The position numbers and the translations under genes are program-made. A DNA stretch of 64,000 bases from Thermoascus crustaceus (taxonomy: Eukaryota > Ascomycota > Eurotiomycetes > Eurotiales > Thermoascaceae): contig BCIC01000007.1 of the NCBI GenBank assembly GCA_001599835.1, positions 1,062,655 to 1,126,654 of the forward strand, written 5' to 3'. Within the stretch, counting starts at the first letter, position 1. Every line of letters begins with the position of its first letter. This document shows positions 34,632 through 45,217 of this stretch, in pieces. The notes beneath the pieces are model-generated. The model was not told the origin of the DNA. It searched no databases and saw only the letters and a program-made list of their open reading frames with translations.

Positions 34632-35723
34632 TCACCAAGCGCCCGTCTCTTTCGAAAACCGTTGTAGAGCATCCAAAACACGCGCATGCGCCCCCTCCGG
34701 CGCCGCAACCATCCCATAGGTATCTGCCAACACCCTCCCCAACCCACAGTCCACCGGGTTCCCCTCGAGATCCGTAATCTTGCCCCCGCACTCCTCGAAG
34801 ATGAGCATCCCGCCCGCGTGGTCCCACACATTCGACCGGTACTGCTTCTTCTTTGGAATCTTGATGAGGGCGTTGCACCCTCCCACGGCCATCGCGACGT
34901 ACCGCATCTGCGCGGACCAGAGGTCCGCTCGGGGCGGCCAGGGCGCGCCAATGCGTGAGGCGAACTGCGCGTGTTTCTCGAAATCGGAGGACTTGGCGGC
35001 CGCGCAGTCGACGAAGCGGAGACCGCTGAGGTCGTCGTCGCTCTCGGTGCCCACGACGCGGATCTTGGGGATCGGTGTAGCTGGAGCGAGCGCTCCGCGG
35101 CCCATCGGTCTGATGTATGCACCCTGGCCGGTGACGGCGGAGAGCATGAGACCGTAGCCGTCCCGGTCGACGACATCCTCGGACACCGTCCCTTTCTCGA
35201 GGTTTAGATTCGGACAGCCCAGCACGCCGACCTTCTGCTCCCCGTCTTCCACAAGGGCAAGGCATACGGCGTACTGCTGACCGCGCATGAATGTCGCCGT
35301 GCCGTCGACGGGATCGAGAACCCACGACCTTCCCTGACGCTCGCATTTGCCTTTAACGCCTAGGTCGATGAGGTCGACCATTTCTTCCTTCGTTGATGGA
35401 GTGGCTAGGAGTGCTTCGCTCTCCGGGTCTTCGAGCCTTGTCGTCGAGACGAGCTGCCAGACACGGTCCAGTAGTTCTGGATCCTCGCGCAGCGAGTCTG
35501 CAGATTCCTCTCCGACAAAGTCGTCGTCGGGAAAGGCGCGATGCATGGAGCCGATGATCAAAGCTTGGGCCGCGAAGTCGGCGATAGTGACTGGCGTGGA
35601 GTCGAACTTGTCAATAGCGCCCTTGTCGACGGCCTCCAGGAGGATTTTGGTCAGAAGAGTGGCCCGCTGCACGGCAAGGCAGGCAATCTGGAGCTCTTTG
35701 GAGTAGGGGTTTGACGAGCTCAT
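34632..35723 (-). CDS. met22: 3'(2'),5'-bisphosphate nucleotidase (Hal2/Met22)
   Basis: The enzyme removes the 3'-phosphate from PAP, the by-product of sulphate assimilation, and is the Li+/Na+-sensitive target behind salt toxicity. One uninterrupted exon encodes 363 residues, close to yeast Met22 (357). Inositol-phosphatase-family metal motifs are clear: FVGEESAD, WVLDPVDGTATFMRG (DPxDGT) and WDHAGGMLIFEECGG. The N-terminus MSSSNPYSKELQIACLAVQR and the segment VDKGAIDKFDSTPVTIADFAAQALI fit the family. The ATG at 35721-35723 was chosen because conserved sequence starts there, although the frame stays open upstream to 36005. Confidence 0.95.
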   Translation of the reverse strand: MSSSNPYSKELQIACLAVQRATLLTKILLEAVDKGAIDKFDSTPVTIADFAAQALIIGSMHRAFPDDDFVGEESADSLREDPELLDRVWQLVSTTRLEDPESEALLATPSTKEEMVDLIDLGVKGKCERQGRSWVLDPVDGTATFMRGQQYAVCLALVEDGEQKVGVLGCPNLNLEKGTVSEDVVDRDGYGLMLSAVTGQGAYIRPMGRGALAPATPIPKIRVVGTESDDDLSGLRFVDCAAAKSSDFEKHAQFASRIGAPWPPRADLWSAQMRYVAMAVGGCNALIKIPKKKQYRSNVWDHAGGMLIFEECGGKITDLEGNPVDCGLGRVLADTYGMVAAPEGAHARVLDALQRFSKETGAW

Positions 35724-36726
35724 TGTGAAAAGGGTTCGGGAACTGTAAGAAGGGGTTGTTTTGCCAGAGGATTGTCCGCAAACAAAGAATAGCAACGCTT
35801 GTGCCGCAAGGTAATAAATATATACATACAAATGTAAGGATGAGATGCGGAGAACAAGCACTATTGCTGGGTAGGAGGAATCTTTGATGAGTGCAGCTGT
35901 ACGACTTGCGATGCTTTTATAGATCAGATGACCCAATAAATATAATGCCTCCTTATCAATTAGGCACTGAAAATTTCCACCCAAAAGAAAAGCAGATGTG
36001 AGCAAGCGATATCTCTATTCCGATAAGCAATATGCGAGTGACGCTTGCAATATCAGCGCGTTCACAGGGACGAATTCTCTAGAAGAAAATCTGAAGAGAA
36101 TGCTTGCTGCCACGTAGCTCCAGGTATGATATTTACCTGAGACAATTTCAATGTTTGCTTCGTCCGTCTGTCAAGGCGCTGAAATCCCAGGAGCGCTCTG
36201 AAAGCCGAGGCCTGTCAGTACAGGCAGCCAATGTCTGGCTTGCACCCTTGTCCAAATATCACTTGATACGTATCCCTGATTAACCAAAAGAGAATCTCTC
36301 CCATCCAATTGGGGATCCACGAGTGTCTGTATGGTTCAATGGGGAGCCTAAGGCCTGATCGGAAAAGCGAGAATGTTGAAACTGGTAGTATTTACTCCCG
36401 GTGAGATAGAGCGGCTATTACGCGGGATGGGAACGCCTCGGCACGAAGTCATCACGTGACATATCATCAAGCGTCACTTGAAACCTTTCCACTTTACATG
36501 TCATATAAAGGTTCCATTCTGTGTTCTATGAATATGTATATGATCGTATAAAACACTATACGTGTGCTCTCGTGACAAGCTGGAAGCGATCCCCGCTTAA
36601 TTCTTCAAGGAAAAGACCCTCGAGCGCCTCTCATCCGTATCCCAGAACCCTGAAAATCCAGATGAAACAAAAGGGGCACATTCGTTAACCGTTCAATGAT
36701 ATCTCATGTTGCTCCCAGAATCAAAC
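35724..36726. other. Intergenic region, met22 promoter and lap1 3' flank
   Basis: About 1 kb between the start of met22 and the stop of the aminopeptidase gene. The met22 frame stays open for 94 codons into this region, but that stretch is hydrophobic and unlike the family. No gene is seen. Confidence 0.5.
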
Positions 36727-38033
36727 TCAAAACGGGGCAAAAGCAAGTTCATAGGCGAAGGCGAGGCTCATCTTGGCATGCTGCAACATGTGATCAAAGC
36801 TTAGGTACTTGATCTTATCCTCCGTCGTGTGGATCTTCTTGTCGGAGTTCTCAAACTCAGACTCGATGACGAAAGCAGACGGGTATCCGTATCTGCTCGC
36901 AGACGCATGGTCGGAGCAAGCGTAGCCGCACCTCGTCTCAACATAAGGCACGTCGCAATACTGCGCACCAGAACGTTAGTTATGCCTTGGTTAGAGAGAA
37001 GATTGAACGACTTACAGTAGTGATCACCCCCTTAATGAACTCGGTCAAGCCCTTGTCAACATAGTCGACGATAACGCCAACAGATTCCTCCTGCCCGGCA
37101 TCCAGGGTACCCTGCACGTAACCGGTCATGTCCTGCTGTAGCATAGCCTTGACGTCCCTCTCTTGACTCTTGTACCGCGAGAAGACGGCCTGAGAGCCAA
37201 GAAGGCCACCTTCCTCAGCAGAGTACCAGTGAAATTCGACCGTGTTGGTCGCATTCCCCTGAACGAGCTCCTCAGACTGCAGGAGGGCTCGCAGGGCCTC
37301 CAGGATGGTCACCGTTCCACTGCCGTCGTCATCGGCGCCTGGAGCAGCCAGGATCGATGGGAGGAACAGGTTGATGCTGTCCTGGTGGGCGCCAAGCACG
37401 ACAGTCTTGTTAGTCTGGCCAGGGATCCGAGCAATGATGCTAAACTGGCCCCAAGGATGGTGGAACTGTTCAACAGTCGCGCCGTAGATGGCAGCACCCG
37501 AATTCTCGACTACCTCCTTCACCTGGCCATACAACCATGTTGCTGACTCAATGCCAGTTTGAGACTTATAGTAGCGTGTGTGGAAGGACGTGAAATGCTC
37601 GAGATTCTTCCTCATGTTCTCCTTGGAGAGATTCTTCGCCAAAGGCTTCACTGTGCTCTCATGTTCCATCTTCAATGGGAACTGGACGGCATTGGTCGAA
37701 TGGAAGGCTGGGTAGGTGCCTGCGTCGACCTCTGCGGTGATGTCAATGAAGTTGACGCCGTCCTGGATCAGACGGAAGAGGTTAGATGCTGTATCGCACA
37801 GACAGGCACGTCGTCGGGAAGATGCTGCGGTGAGGATGAGGATATACCAATTTCAAAGCCCATTTCTCCTCCTCGGTCACCCATCTGGTTTGATAAGGTG
37901 CTAGCTCGATGAGGAATCTCTCAGACTCATACCCATGCTTTTCGCCGGCCAAAGGTTTCTGCTGTGGGATCAGAGCCGCCAACGCGGTCGTGGAAGCTGT
38001 AGCTCCCAGCACGAGAGCTGTCAAGAGCTTCAT
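36727..38033 (-). CDS. lap1: Secreted leucine aminopeptidase, M28 family (Lap1)
   Basis: This is a secreted two-zinc exopeptidase that removes N-terminal residues, especially Leu, from peptides. Exons 37848-38033, 37016-37762 and 36727-36960 join across introns of 85 and 55 nt to give 388 residues, the length usual for fungal Lap1. A signal peptide (MKLLTALVLGATASTTALAA) and a propeptide region come first. The M28 zinc ligands follow in order: His in VVLGAHQDS, Asp in GADDDGSG, the Glu pair in YSAEEGG, Asp in LQQDMTG and His in KIHTTEDKI. Possible N-glycosylation sites (QTNKT, QGNATNT) agree with secretion. Confidence 0.93.
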
Positions 38034-40937
38034 GGCGGTGACAAGGCAGCAGCCAATCTAATGCGTGAGCAGTCTGACAAGGATAATAATAATATGAATA
38101 AATATAGACGACTTTCTGACAATGGCTGCTATGGATAGGAGACAGGATGTGATGTACGCGCTTTGTTCAGGGTCCGAGTTACGACCCTGAAGCTTGACCA
38201 GGTGATGGGATAGGAAGCACCTCTGATGAGTCGGAGCTGAGCAGCTTATCGAGCGACGACGCAAGGGCCACTGCGGAGAGTGCGCGGGCTGCGGAGCGCT
38301 AGTTGGGCCTGGTGAAACATCACGCAACCTTTGACCGCCGCCCGCAGCCGCGGCTATGGTTATTAACCCCGGTAGTGCTTACTAACCCGCCTCCCGCTCC
38401 GCAAGCGGAGGATACGTGCGATCCATCCATCTTTATCGCAGTACACAGTACACAGTAGAACTATTCCAACGAATCTAGATGAATTGTCTGTGCTAATGCG
38501 CTTCTCCTCGACCAAACTGAGCGAAGAATTGTGGCGATAAACTGTGGGAACATCGCAAAAGGTGGGCTGGCGCTCCGCTAGGATGCACGCGGCCTTGAGG
38601 GTAGCCCAGCCATATGGGATTGAGGCAGGAGGAAATGGCCGATGGCAGATTCGAGGACATAATCTCGATAGCTGCCTGATATAGTACCTTGTAGCCTTTC
38701 CATTTGGCAATGATTTGGGGAGGCGTTGGAGTCAGATAACCTGGAACGTGATAACCGGTGATAATTAGGTACCTTACCTAGCCTGGCCTATGCTGCTTTC
38801 TAATGAAGATACAAAGACAACGGGTCACTAGTTTCCTAGGTGTCCGGCGACTGATCTCGTTTGCACCAGTCTCTGACGAGTCCGAACGTTCATAGAGCAG
38901 AATGCAGTATACCTTCTGGCTTAATCTAAATGAATGGTTCTAGTTCCAACCAGCAATAGCTCTTGACCGGAGCCTGATGTTGCCGTTCATATTGCAAGGA
39001 GCACGTGCATAATAATTGGTCCCATCTCAGCAGCATATGTATCCAGATGCCTGATTCTTGTCGACGCGCTTCCTTGGGAATCACAGTCTCTGGCTCGAAA
39101 TTATTGAATTGAGATGGCCACGTGGGATCGATCTCATCCGGAAAGTTCAAATTGTTGTTATCCAGGGCAATCCTGCTTCACCAATTCCTCAGCAGTCTGC
39201 CACCACAGCTCAACTGGAAGGGATGAAATGGACCTGCTTTATTGAGTCTCTGTTGGTGACAGAAGATGCTGGCTTCGTGCGAACTTAAAGAAGGCAACTG
39301 ATTGATTGAAGACTGGTTCGCTCTTCCATTGTGGTTTTCTGCGCTCTTGATAACGCTGGGAAGCGTTTTATATTCAGCGCCATTACTGTACCCACCGCAG
39401 TCGATTTTCTGTCTGGTTGCCAAATGCGACTTATTTAAAAGTGTCTCTTTTTACGAGTCTCGTGTCTGACAGTGGCACGTGTGGTAGGTTCACGAGCTAC
39501 TTGGTCGCGAAATCAAGCGCAGTGTTTGCAATGGAGATTAAGATCAACAGGTTTCTTTGATCAGCAAGGCTAATATTTAAGCTTTCTGCCGTACCTCCAA
39601 TTAGGGACCGTAGTGTGCTATTTGCTCTCTGCAATATGGTGCCGGTGACGTAGGTCAGCCTAGCCACTCCGTGATCACTGAAGAAAAATGAATCGATAAA
39701 AATGAATCGATAAAAATGAATCGATAAAAATGAATCGATAAAAATGAATCGATAAAAATGAATCGATAAAAATGAATCGATAAAAACACTTTTTGGCTCA
39801 TTAGATCCACAAATAATGAGCGAGGCTGCGAATAGCTCAGTGCAGCGACGAGAAGAGATTGCTGACTGTTGACCTGTCACATAGCCTCAGTAGCAGTCCA
39901 TACAGAGCAGGATGGTTGGCCTGATTTTTGCGTGTTGTGGTTTAAAAAAAGGCGGGAGGATTCTGAGGATTAATAATATACTATTGCACCATCCGAACTA
40001 GTCATATTTGGCACCATGTCCGCATATATTACTCTTTGTAGTAATCATACGTCCCAAAAGCTGGCAAAAGACATTGTGGTTGTGGGAAGTACTGTAGATA
40101 TTCATTTCAGCTACCCACCTCCAGTGCCGCTATGATGGAATCAAAAAAAAAGAACGCGCCGCAGTAAGAATATCAGCCAGCTACTGGCTACAGTGGACAG
40201 ATTAAATAAAGTTCATGGTACCTGGGCGCTGCTTGGAGAGCGACCAATACCTGCTACTCGGCTAGCACCCAAGCTTAATCTAGGTACTAATTGCTAGAAT
40301 AGAGTTACCTCATACAGCTGGCTCTATATGGTAAAATGCTGCATCCAATAATGTCACTGTTGGAAAAATCCGTTGATCTTGCTGCAAAGAGGAAGGTATG
40401 ATCTCATAGGTATTGCCAAACACGGCCCCAATGCGGGTCAAAGCCTTGTGAATGTCACCCATTGAGTAATCAACATCATGTCTACACAGAAAATCTACTG
40501 AAGTCCTCGGGCTGACTTACTTGTGTTGTCCAAGATTCTAGACGTCTTCATATTATCCTCCCGTCCATTCCTTCACGCCATGATTCGAAGTTCGATCAAG
40601 ATACCCATCTTGGAGGATACCCACGTAGGCTTTGTAGATTCCTATTCAAGCAACTACTGCGTAGGAGGTATGTTAGTGTGTGGGTATAAATTAGTTCATC
40701 CCAAAACAGGAAGACTGATCACCATTGTTTTTGCCATATAAAGCGGCCGGGGCTGCAACTATAGTCATAATACGGGTGGCTCTGTCAGGAAAATTCAGTG
40801 TGCTATAATGCTATTTGATAGATTTAATAAAGTTATGGCATCAGCAGAGCGCATTATTGGGTACATCGCAAAGGAGTAAGAAGTGGCTATGAAGAAAAAA
40901 AGTTAGCGGGTTTGCTTAGAGAAACTGAGGAGATTTT
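38034..40937. other. Degenerate intergenic region of 2.9 kb
   Basis: It contains the lap1 promoter, then sequence with broken, protein-like frames. A minus-strand stretch at about 38926-39180 reads LNFPDEIDPTWPSQFN and ESGIWIHMLLRW, loosely like the middle region of fungal Zn(II)2Cys6 regulators. A 14-bp minisatellite is at 39688-39785. A plus-strand frame at 40523-40741 has no family match. No intact gene is supported. Confidence 0.45.
39688..39785 (+). repeat. Minisatellite, seven 14-bp units
   Basis: Seven perfect tandem copies of ATGAATCGATAAAA occupy 98 nt. The units are identical, so the array is young or kept uniform by slippage or recombination. It lies inside a minus-strand open frame (39497-39880). 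There the 14-nt period gives a 14-residue repeat, but that frame has no other protein-like feature. Confidence 0.97.
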
Positions 40938-42412
40938 ATGTCTCGTCGACGGTCGCCTGATGATTCTCTAGAAAAGCTCGTCGAACCAGTCTTACCAAAC
41001 CATATCTTTTTCTTCACAGATAAAAGCATTTTCCGTTTATTACCTCAATATAGCCACCGGAGAGGGCATTTTCGAAAAGAAGATGACGAAGATCAATTCT
41101 CCTGTGGGATCCGTCACCCTGGACTATACCCTGCAATGGCCTCGTCTATGCCTTTGTCAACCAAATTCGCCTACCAGTCTCCTCTACCACTGGCACATGA
41201 CAAGGATGCATTTGCGAGGCGGTTCCTGCAAAACCTGCCACAGCGATACGGCTTTCTCGCCGGTAAGATGCCTCTGGTCCTGTTTGACCTTGACAAAAAC
41301 GAAGAGGAGAAGGCCTTTGGAAGCCGGAAGTTTCCCAAACGCTACGCCCTCACCATGTGGAGGCACTCAAGTCTTCAGCCAGTTGACTCCGAGCCAACAG
41401 CCTGAGTTAAGCTTTGTGGAAAGCCTCGGGAGATATGGTTATAAGACCCAACGCCCGGATCGCGGTCCTTAGTCCTGTCGACTGCCTATCACATCTGCAG
41501 CATGTCGTTGACCCCGAGGTCCACTACGAACTACTGTCAAAGAGGGGGCTTGAGATTTCGGGATTACATTCTCCAAAAACAACCGTGATCATACCGATCT
41601 AACAGCGGATCAAGTACTGGATGAAGCGGTCTTGCGAGCGGAAGTAGCCCGGATGATCAAGCCCATCAGTGGGCATGAGCTACCATTTGTCGTTAAAAGT
41701 TACAGTCTATTTCAGGCCAGGGGATGTTCATCATCCGCACAGACTCGGACAGACTAGCCGCTGAAGAAGCGCTCAAGGTCGAGCTGAGGAGAATGCTCCA
41801 GCAAGTCGATTCTTCGAACCGGCATATGCACCCCTGCAGTTTAGTGGTTCAGGAAATGGTTCCCGGCGAGGCCGTAGCAGTGTCCCTTTTTGCCACCGAG
41901 AAGAGAAGGGTCACATTCATCGGGTGCTGTAAACAGGCCTTCGACGAAACAACAGGACATTGGAATGGTGGTTTTATCTCATACAAGGATCAGGCCCTGT
42001 TAGAGCAGCAATATGCAGGTACAATAGACGCGCTGGCCCGCTTCCTCCACAAGAAAGGATATTATGGACTGATAGGCGCAGATGTGACGACTGACCAGCC
42101 CGGGAGGCAACTCATCATTGACATCAATGCTCGTGTCACCGGGAGCTACAACCTGGGATGCCTCCAAGGCCACTTCGTACGACGAGGCCTCTTTGAAGCC
42201 GTTCTGCTCTACCGCTACATCTCCCTTGCACAAGAGACAGCTTCGAGCGTGTTTTTGATAAAGAGCTTCAGTATGGCAGCATGGTTATCAGCGCATGGTC
42301 CCACGATGCCCAAGGGAAGTCTAGTCTCGCCGCTGTTACTATAGCGGCGGAAGACTCGCCCCGTCTCGAGGAATTCATGAAGAGGTTGAAGGAGTATGCG
42401 AGGGCTGGATAG
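40938..42412 (+). pseudogene. Solo ATP-grasp ligase gene broken by six frameshifts
   Basis: The protein is a stand-alone fungal ATP-grasp enzyme (carboxylate-amine ligase fold). It reads in pieces. MSRRRSPDDSLEKL and a likely 40-nt intron (40980-41019) lead to IKAFSVYYLNIATGEGIFEK. The downstream pieces include YALTMWRH, IRPNARIAVLSPVDCLSHLQ, VLRAEVARMIKPI, SLVVQEMVPGEAVAVSLF, GADVTTDQPGRQLIIDINAR and VTIAAEDSPRLEEFMKRL. The frame changes at about 41145, 41360, 41412, 41592, 41707 and 42243 (-1, +1, +1, -1, -1, -1). Each is a one-base step, and no in-frame stop lies within the conserved pieces. The ATP-grasp core (GADV...LIIDINAR) is preserved, so decay is recent or base calling is poor locally. 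Function and substrate are unknown. Confidence 0.78.
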
Positions 42413-42907
42413 TTTTTCATCTCTAGGGAACGCAACGCTTTAGGAGAAGAACACTTCCTTTGCATAACAGGCTACGCATTGGTCACTGAGCTGTGCAGCC
42501 ATGTCGAGATGGAATCGAATCACTCGTGTCGGATGAGCAAGAGCGGAGAGGCTCGGGGACTAGGGTTCGTTAGGGCTGCAGGCGTCGCTCGCCCACCAAC
42601 CAGAAGCGTGCCTGGAGGCACCTGTATCTATCCGATCTGCACCGCTATCTGCACGCGGGCTGCGACGTGACGGACCTCCGGAGTAGAGCGCGCCTTATCA
42701 CTCCAGGTGTCCTTTCCCCTCATCGTGCTCTCCTCTGCCTGCTCGAAGATATCCTCGAGGATTGATCTCGTCCCAGTTTTCTACTCATAGGAGAGCAAAA
42801 GGCATCCAGAGAAAGGCCTTCCTCCCGTTCCCAGTGATCGTCCAAGTACGCGCAAGCTGTCCTATCGCATCGCGCCTATCAGGTTGTCACTCAACGCCGA
42901 AGTCACA
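42413..42907. other. Promoter region of the R3H-associated gene
   Basis: These 495 bp lie between the end of the ATP-grasp relic and the next start codon. The stretch is CT-rich from about 42680 onward. No gene is seen. Confidence 0.45.
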
Positions 42908-44245
42908 ATGGCCATCCATCCGACCCTGCACCCTCAGACCCCTAGTCAGGGCCACTTGACGCCAGAGCGAGTGCTTGCCATCTCGGCCTGGACGGAGCAG
43001 GCGGCGGCCTCGCTGCAGAACTTGAGCATCTCTGAGCCGGCTCCCGGACGCGATGAGGACGCCTCCGAATCCCTTCAAGCCACGCCCAGTAGGGGTCCGC
43101 GGGGAACCTCTGTGGCTCTGACAATTCCTCTCGATGACGAGCTTCATCCGGCAGATAGCCCTTCTGCTCCCCGCGTAAAGATCGTAAATGGCGGGGCTGG
43201 AGAGTCGCGACGCGTCTTGTCGAGCACGTACAAGCGCCGCGAGCCCAGCCGCCGCGATAGCCTTAGAAGGCGCGAGGCATTGCTAAAGGGGAAAGAAGGG
43301 AGTCGTCGGAGGCAGCGCTGGGAGAATGGTATGTCTCGAACTGCTGGCTTGGGCATGACCTAGTCCTGGATTTCCCAATAACGGAAGGGCGGGGCTCAGT
43401 TCCAAATGCCGCAGGGGATCCTTTTCATTAATGTGAAGGTACTGACGCAACGTCTCAAGACCGTCTGTTGAACAATCCATGGGCCCAGCCACCCTCTGCG
43501 AGCGACTGGCTTATCCAGCCAACTTACCCCCGTCATGAAAATGTTCCTTACTACCTCGCGCCGCTCTGGGACACTCACTATGCACACAAGGAACGCGGTC
43601 AGAGTAAGCGGTCTAGAGGAGACGACAAGCACCAGGTCCCCAAGGAGCTCCGTCTGAGGCTGAAACATGCGCGTGCGGCACGTGGCATGCTCCAGGATCT
43701 GGAAGAAGACATCAGACATTTCGTCCAGAAGTGGAACGAGAAGCAGCTCATGCTGCAGGAGCAAGGCCTGGAGGATGCCCCGTCTTCCTCTGAGGACTCG
43801 GAAGACGAAATCGTCTTCGTGGGACGAAATGGCCAGATGCATGACTGCCCGGAGCGAAGGAGAAAGCTCAGGCAGATGAGGGAGGAGATGGCGTCCCGCA
43901 ATGAGAAGGATGGTGAGAAGATGGTACTTGAGAGCCTCGTTGATGATCGCGCGGCAGGGTTTGGGTTCGTACCCACGTTCTTTCACTTCCAGCCACCAAA
44001 GCCTCTACTAACGAAACTGCGTCTATAGGCGCTGGCTTGTCCACTCCATCGCATCATACTATGGCCTTTACACCTGGTCCGTAACAAGGGGGAACAGCCG
44101 CCAGGCCTACGTTGGGTTCCATCCACCTGCTGCTGGTCGCAAAAACGAGCAGATCTCGCTCCCACCAGCTTCAATGGCGAGCTTTAAGAGGGCGACCATC
44201 AAGCCTGGCGAGCCACTTCCAAGCCCTCTCTGGATGCAGATTTAA
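42908..44245 (+). CDS. R3H-associated N-terminal domain protein
   Basis: Fungal proteins of this family carry an R3H-associated domain and a C-terminal R3H-like part thought to bind nucleic acid; the role is not established. Exons 42908-43328, 43460-43964 and 44029-44245 join across introns of 131 and 64 nt to give 380 residues. The N-terminal ~90 residues are variable. The conserved domain begins at RRVLSSTYKRREPSRRDSL and continues with LLNNPWAQPPSASDWLIQPT and VPYYLAPLWDTHYA. A helical segment (ARGMLQDLEEDIRHFVQKWN) and an acidic patch (SSSEDSEDEIVFVG) follow. The end holds RWLVHSIASYYGLYTWSV and RQAYVGFHPP. Intron 2 has a perfect CTACTAAC branch site. The ATG at 42908 has a good context and follows the only in-frame upstream TTG. 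Confidence 0.85.
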
Positions 44246-45217
44246 TTGCGTAAGCATTGTCTTTCTCTGATATGTACTTCATACACTTCCCCCGGTAGAG
44301 GTACTTGGATTATTCTGTTTTAGACGAGGTGAGGCCTTCCGATTCGATCAATCATAGGTCGATAATATATTGGTGCGGAATACAGTCCGTGTAGGACATA
44401 TGAAGGGAGGCATATTCATTCTTTCAATTCTTTTCCAAACAATCTTTTTCCCTGTTCTTTTCGAGATGCTCTCGGAACTCGGACGATTGACAGAGACCCT
44501 CTAGATTACGTAGAGGATGTATGATAGACTAGACGTATGTCGGGATATCAGGATACAAGTATCAGAAACCAATAAACATAACTGCAGGCCAGTCTGTAGT
44601 AGTCTAATGTCAAGAAACGATATCGATAAATATCTCTATACTGTGCCCACTGATCCATTAAAACTCATTGCCATCGGACATAGCGATTCTTGGCAGCCAT
44701 GACGCCTACAGGTTGGGGCGGAACCAGGGGAAAGCTGGGCTGGTTTGGCCTGGGGTTAGGGCGTCCCCGGTCGTGCTTAAGCCTCGGCCATCGTCGGGGC
44801 ATCTCCGAACCATCTCAACAGTGTGCAGTAAAAGAATGCTGTCGAGAAAATCCAAAATCTGTTGATAATCTGTGCTTTACTACAGCAGAGGATTGGGTTT
44901 TGATTCGGGCACATGGTGAGTAGATCCTTTCCCAGGCTTAAAAGCTAGGTAACCATTTGCGCCAGTAGGTACTAAAGTACATCAATACGGCGTAGAGTCC
45001 ACGGATTTCCCCGATTCTGACTCCGCCATCTACTGTACGACGGACAGTAGATCGGTCCTTCAGTCCCGCATCGGATCCCCCGCGCTTGTAGGGACTCCGC
45101 TACCTAGCTAGCTTCTACCTGCTTAGCACTTAAGTTAAAACGTGGCTGCTCGGGTTTTCTTCGTGGGTGTTCCGCAACATTCAAAACCTCTGACCGACTG
45201 CCTTTAGTGCTGACGAC
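44246..45217. other. Intergenic region with a dispersed repeat copy
   Basis: Nearly 1 kb between the R3H-associated gene and the Dal5-type carrier. It holds repeat copy 2 at about 44370-44560. The rest shows nothing recognisable besides the presumed promoter before 45218. Confidence 0.5.
44370..44560. repeat. Diverged dispersed repeat, copy 2
   Basis: It is collinear with 15230-15500 but lacks the ~90-base segment with the A-box-like motif. The hairpin CCTCTAGATTACGTAGAGG and the following TAGACTAGAC are the best preserved blocks. Similarity is judged by eye and is only partial. Confidence 0.4.

Noticed and set aside
35724..36005. Upstream in-frame extension of the Hal2/Met22 frame by 94 codons
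   Set aside because: Family similarity begins exactly at MSSSNPYSKEL; the extension is hydrophobic and unlike any Hal2 N-terminus, so it is a chance open frame in the leader.
39497..39880. 127-codon minus-strand frame that reads through the 14-bp minisatellite
   Set aside because: Its repeated hydrophobic residues come only from the tandem repeat; flanking residues show no family resemblance.
38034..44245. Possible secondary-metabolite cluster around the ATP-grasp gene
   Set aside because: The ATP-grasp gene is broken, and its neighbours (lap1, R3H-associated protein) are housekeeping-type. No synthase, oxidase or methyltransferase is present.
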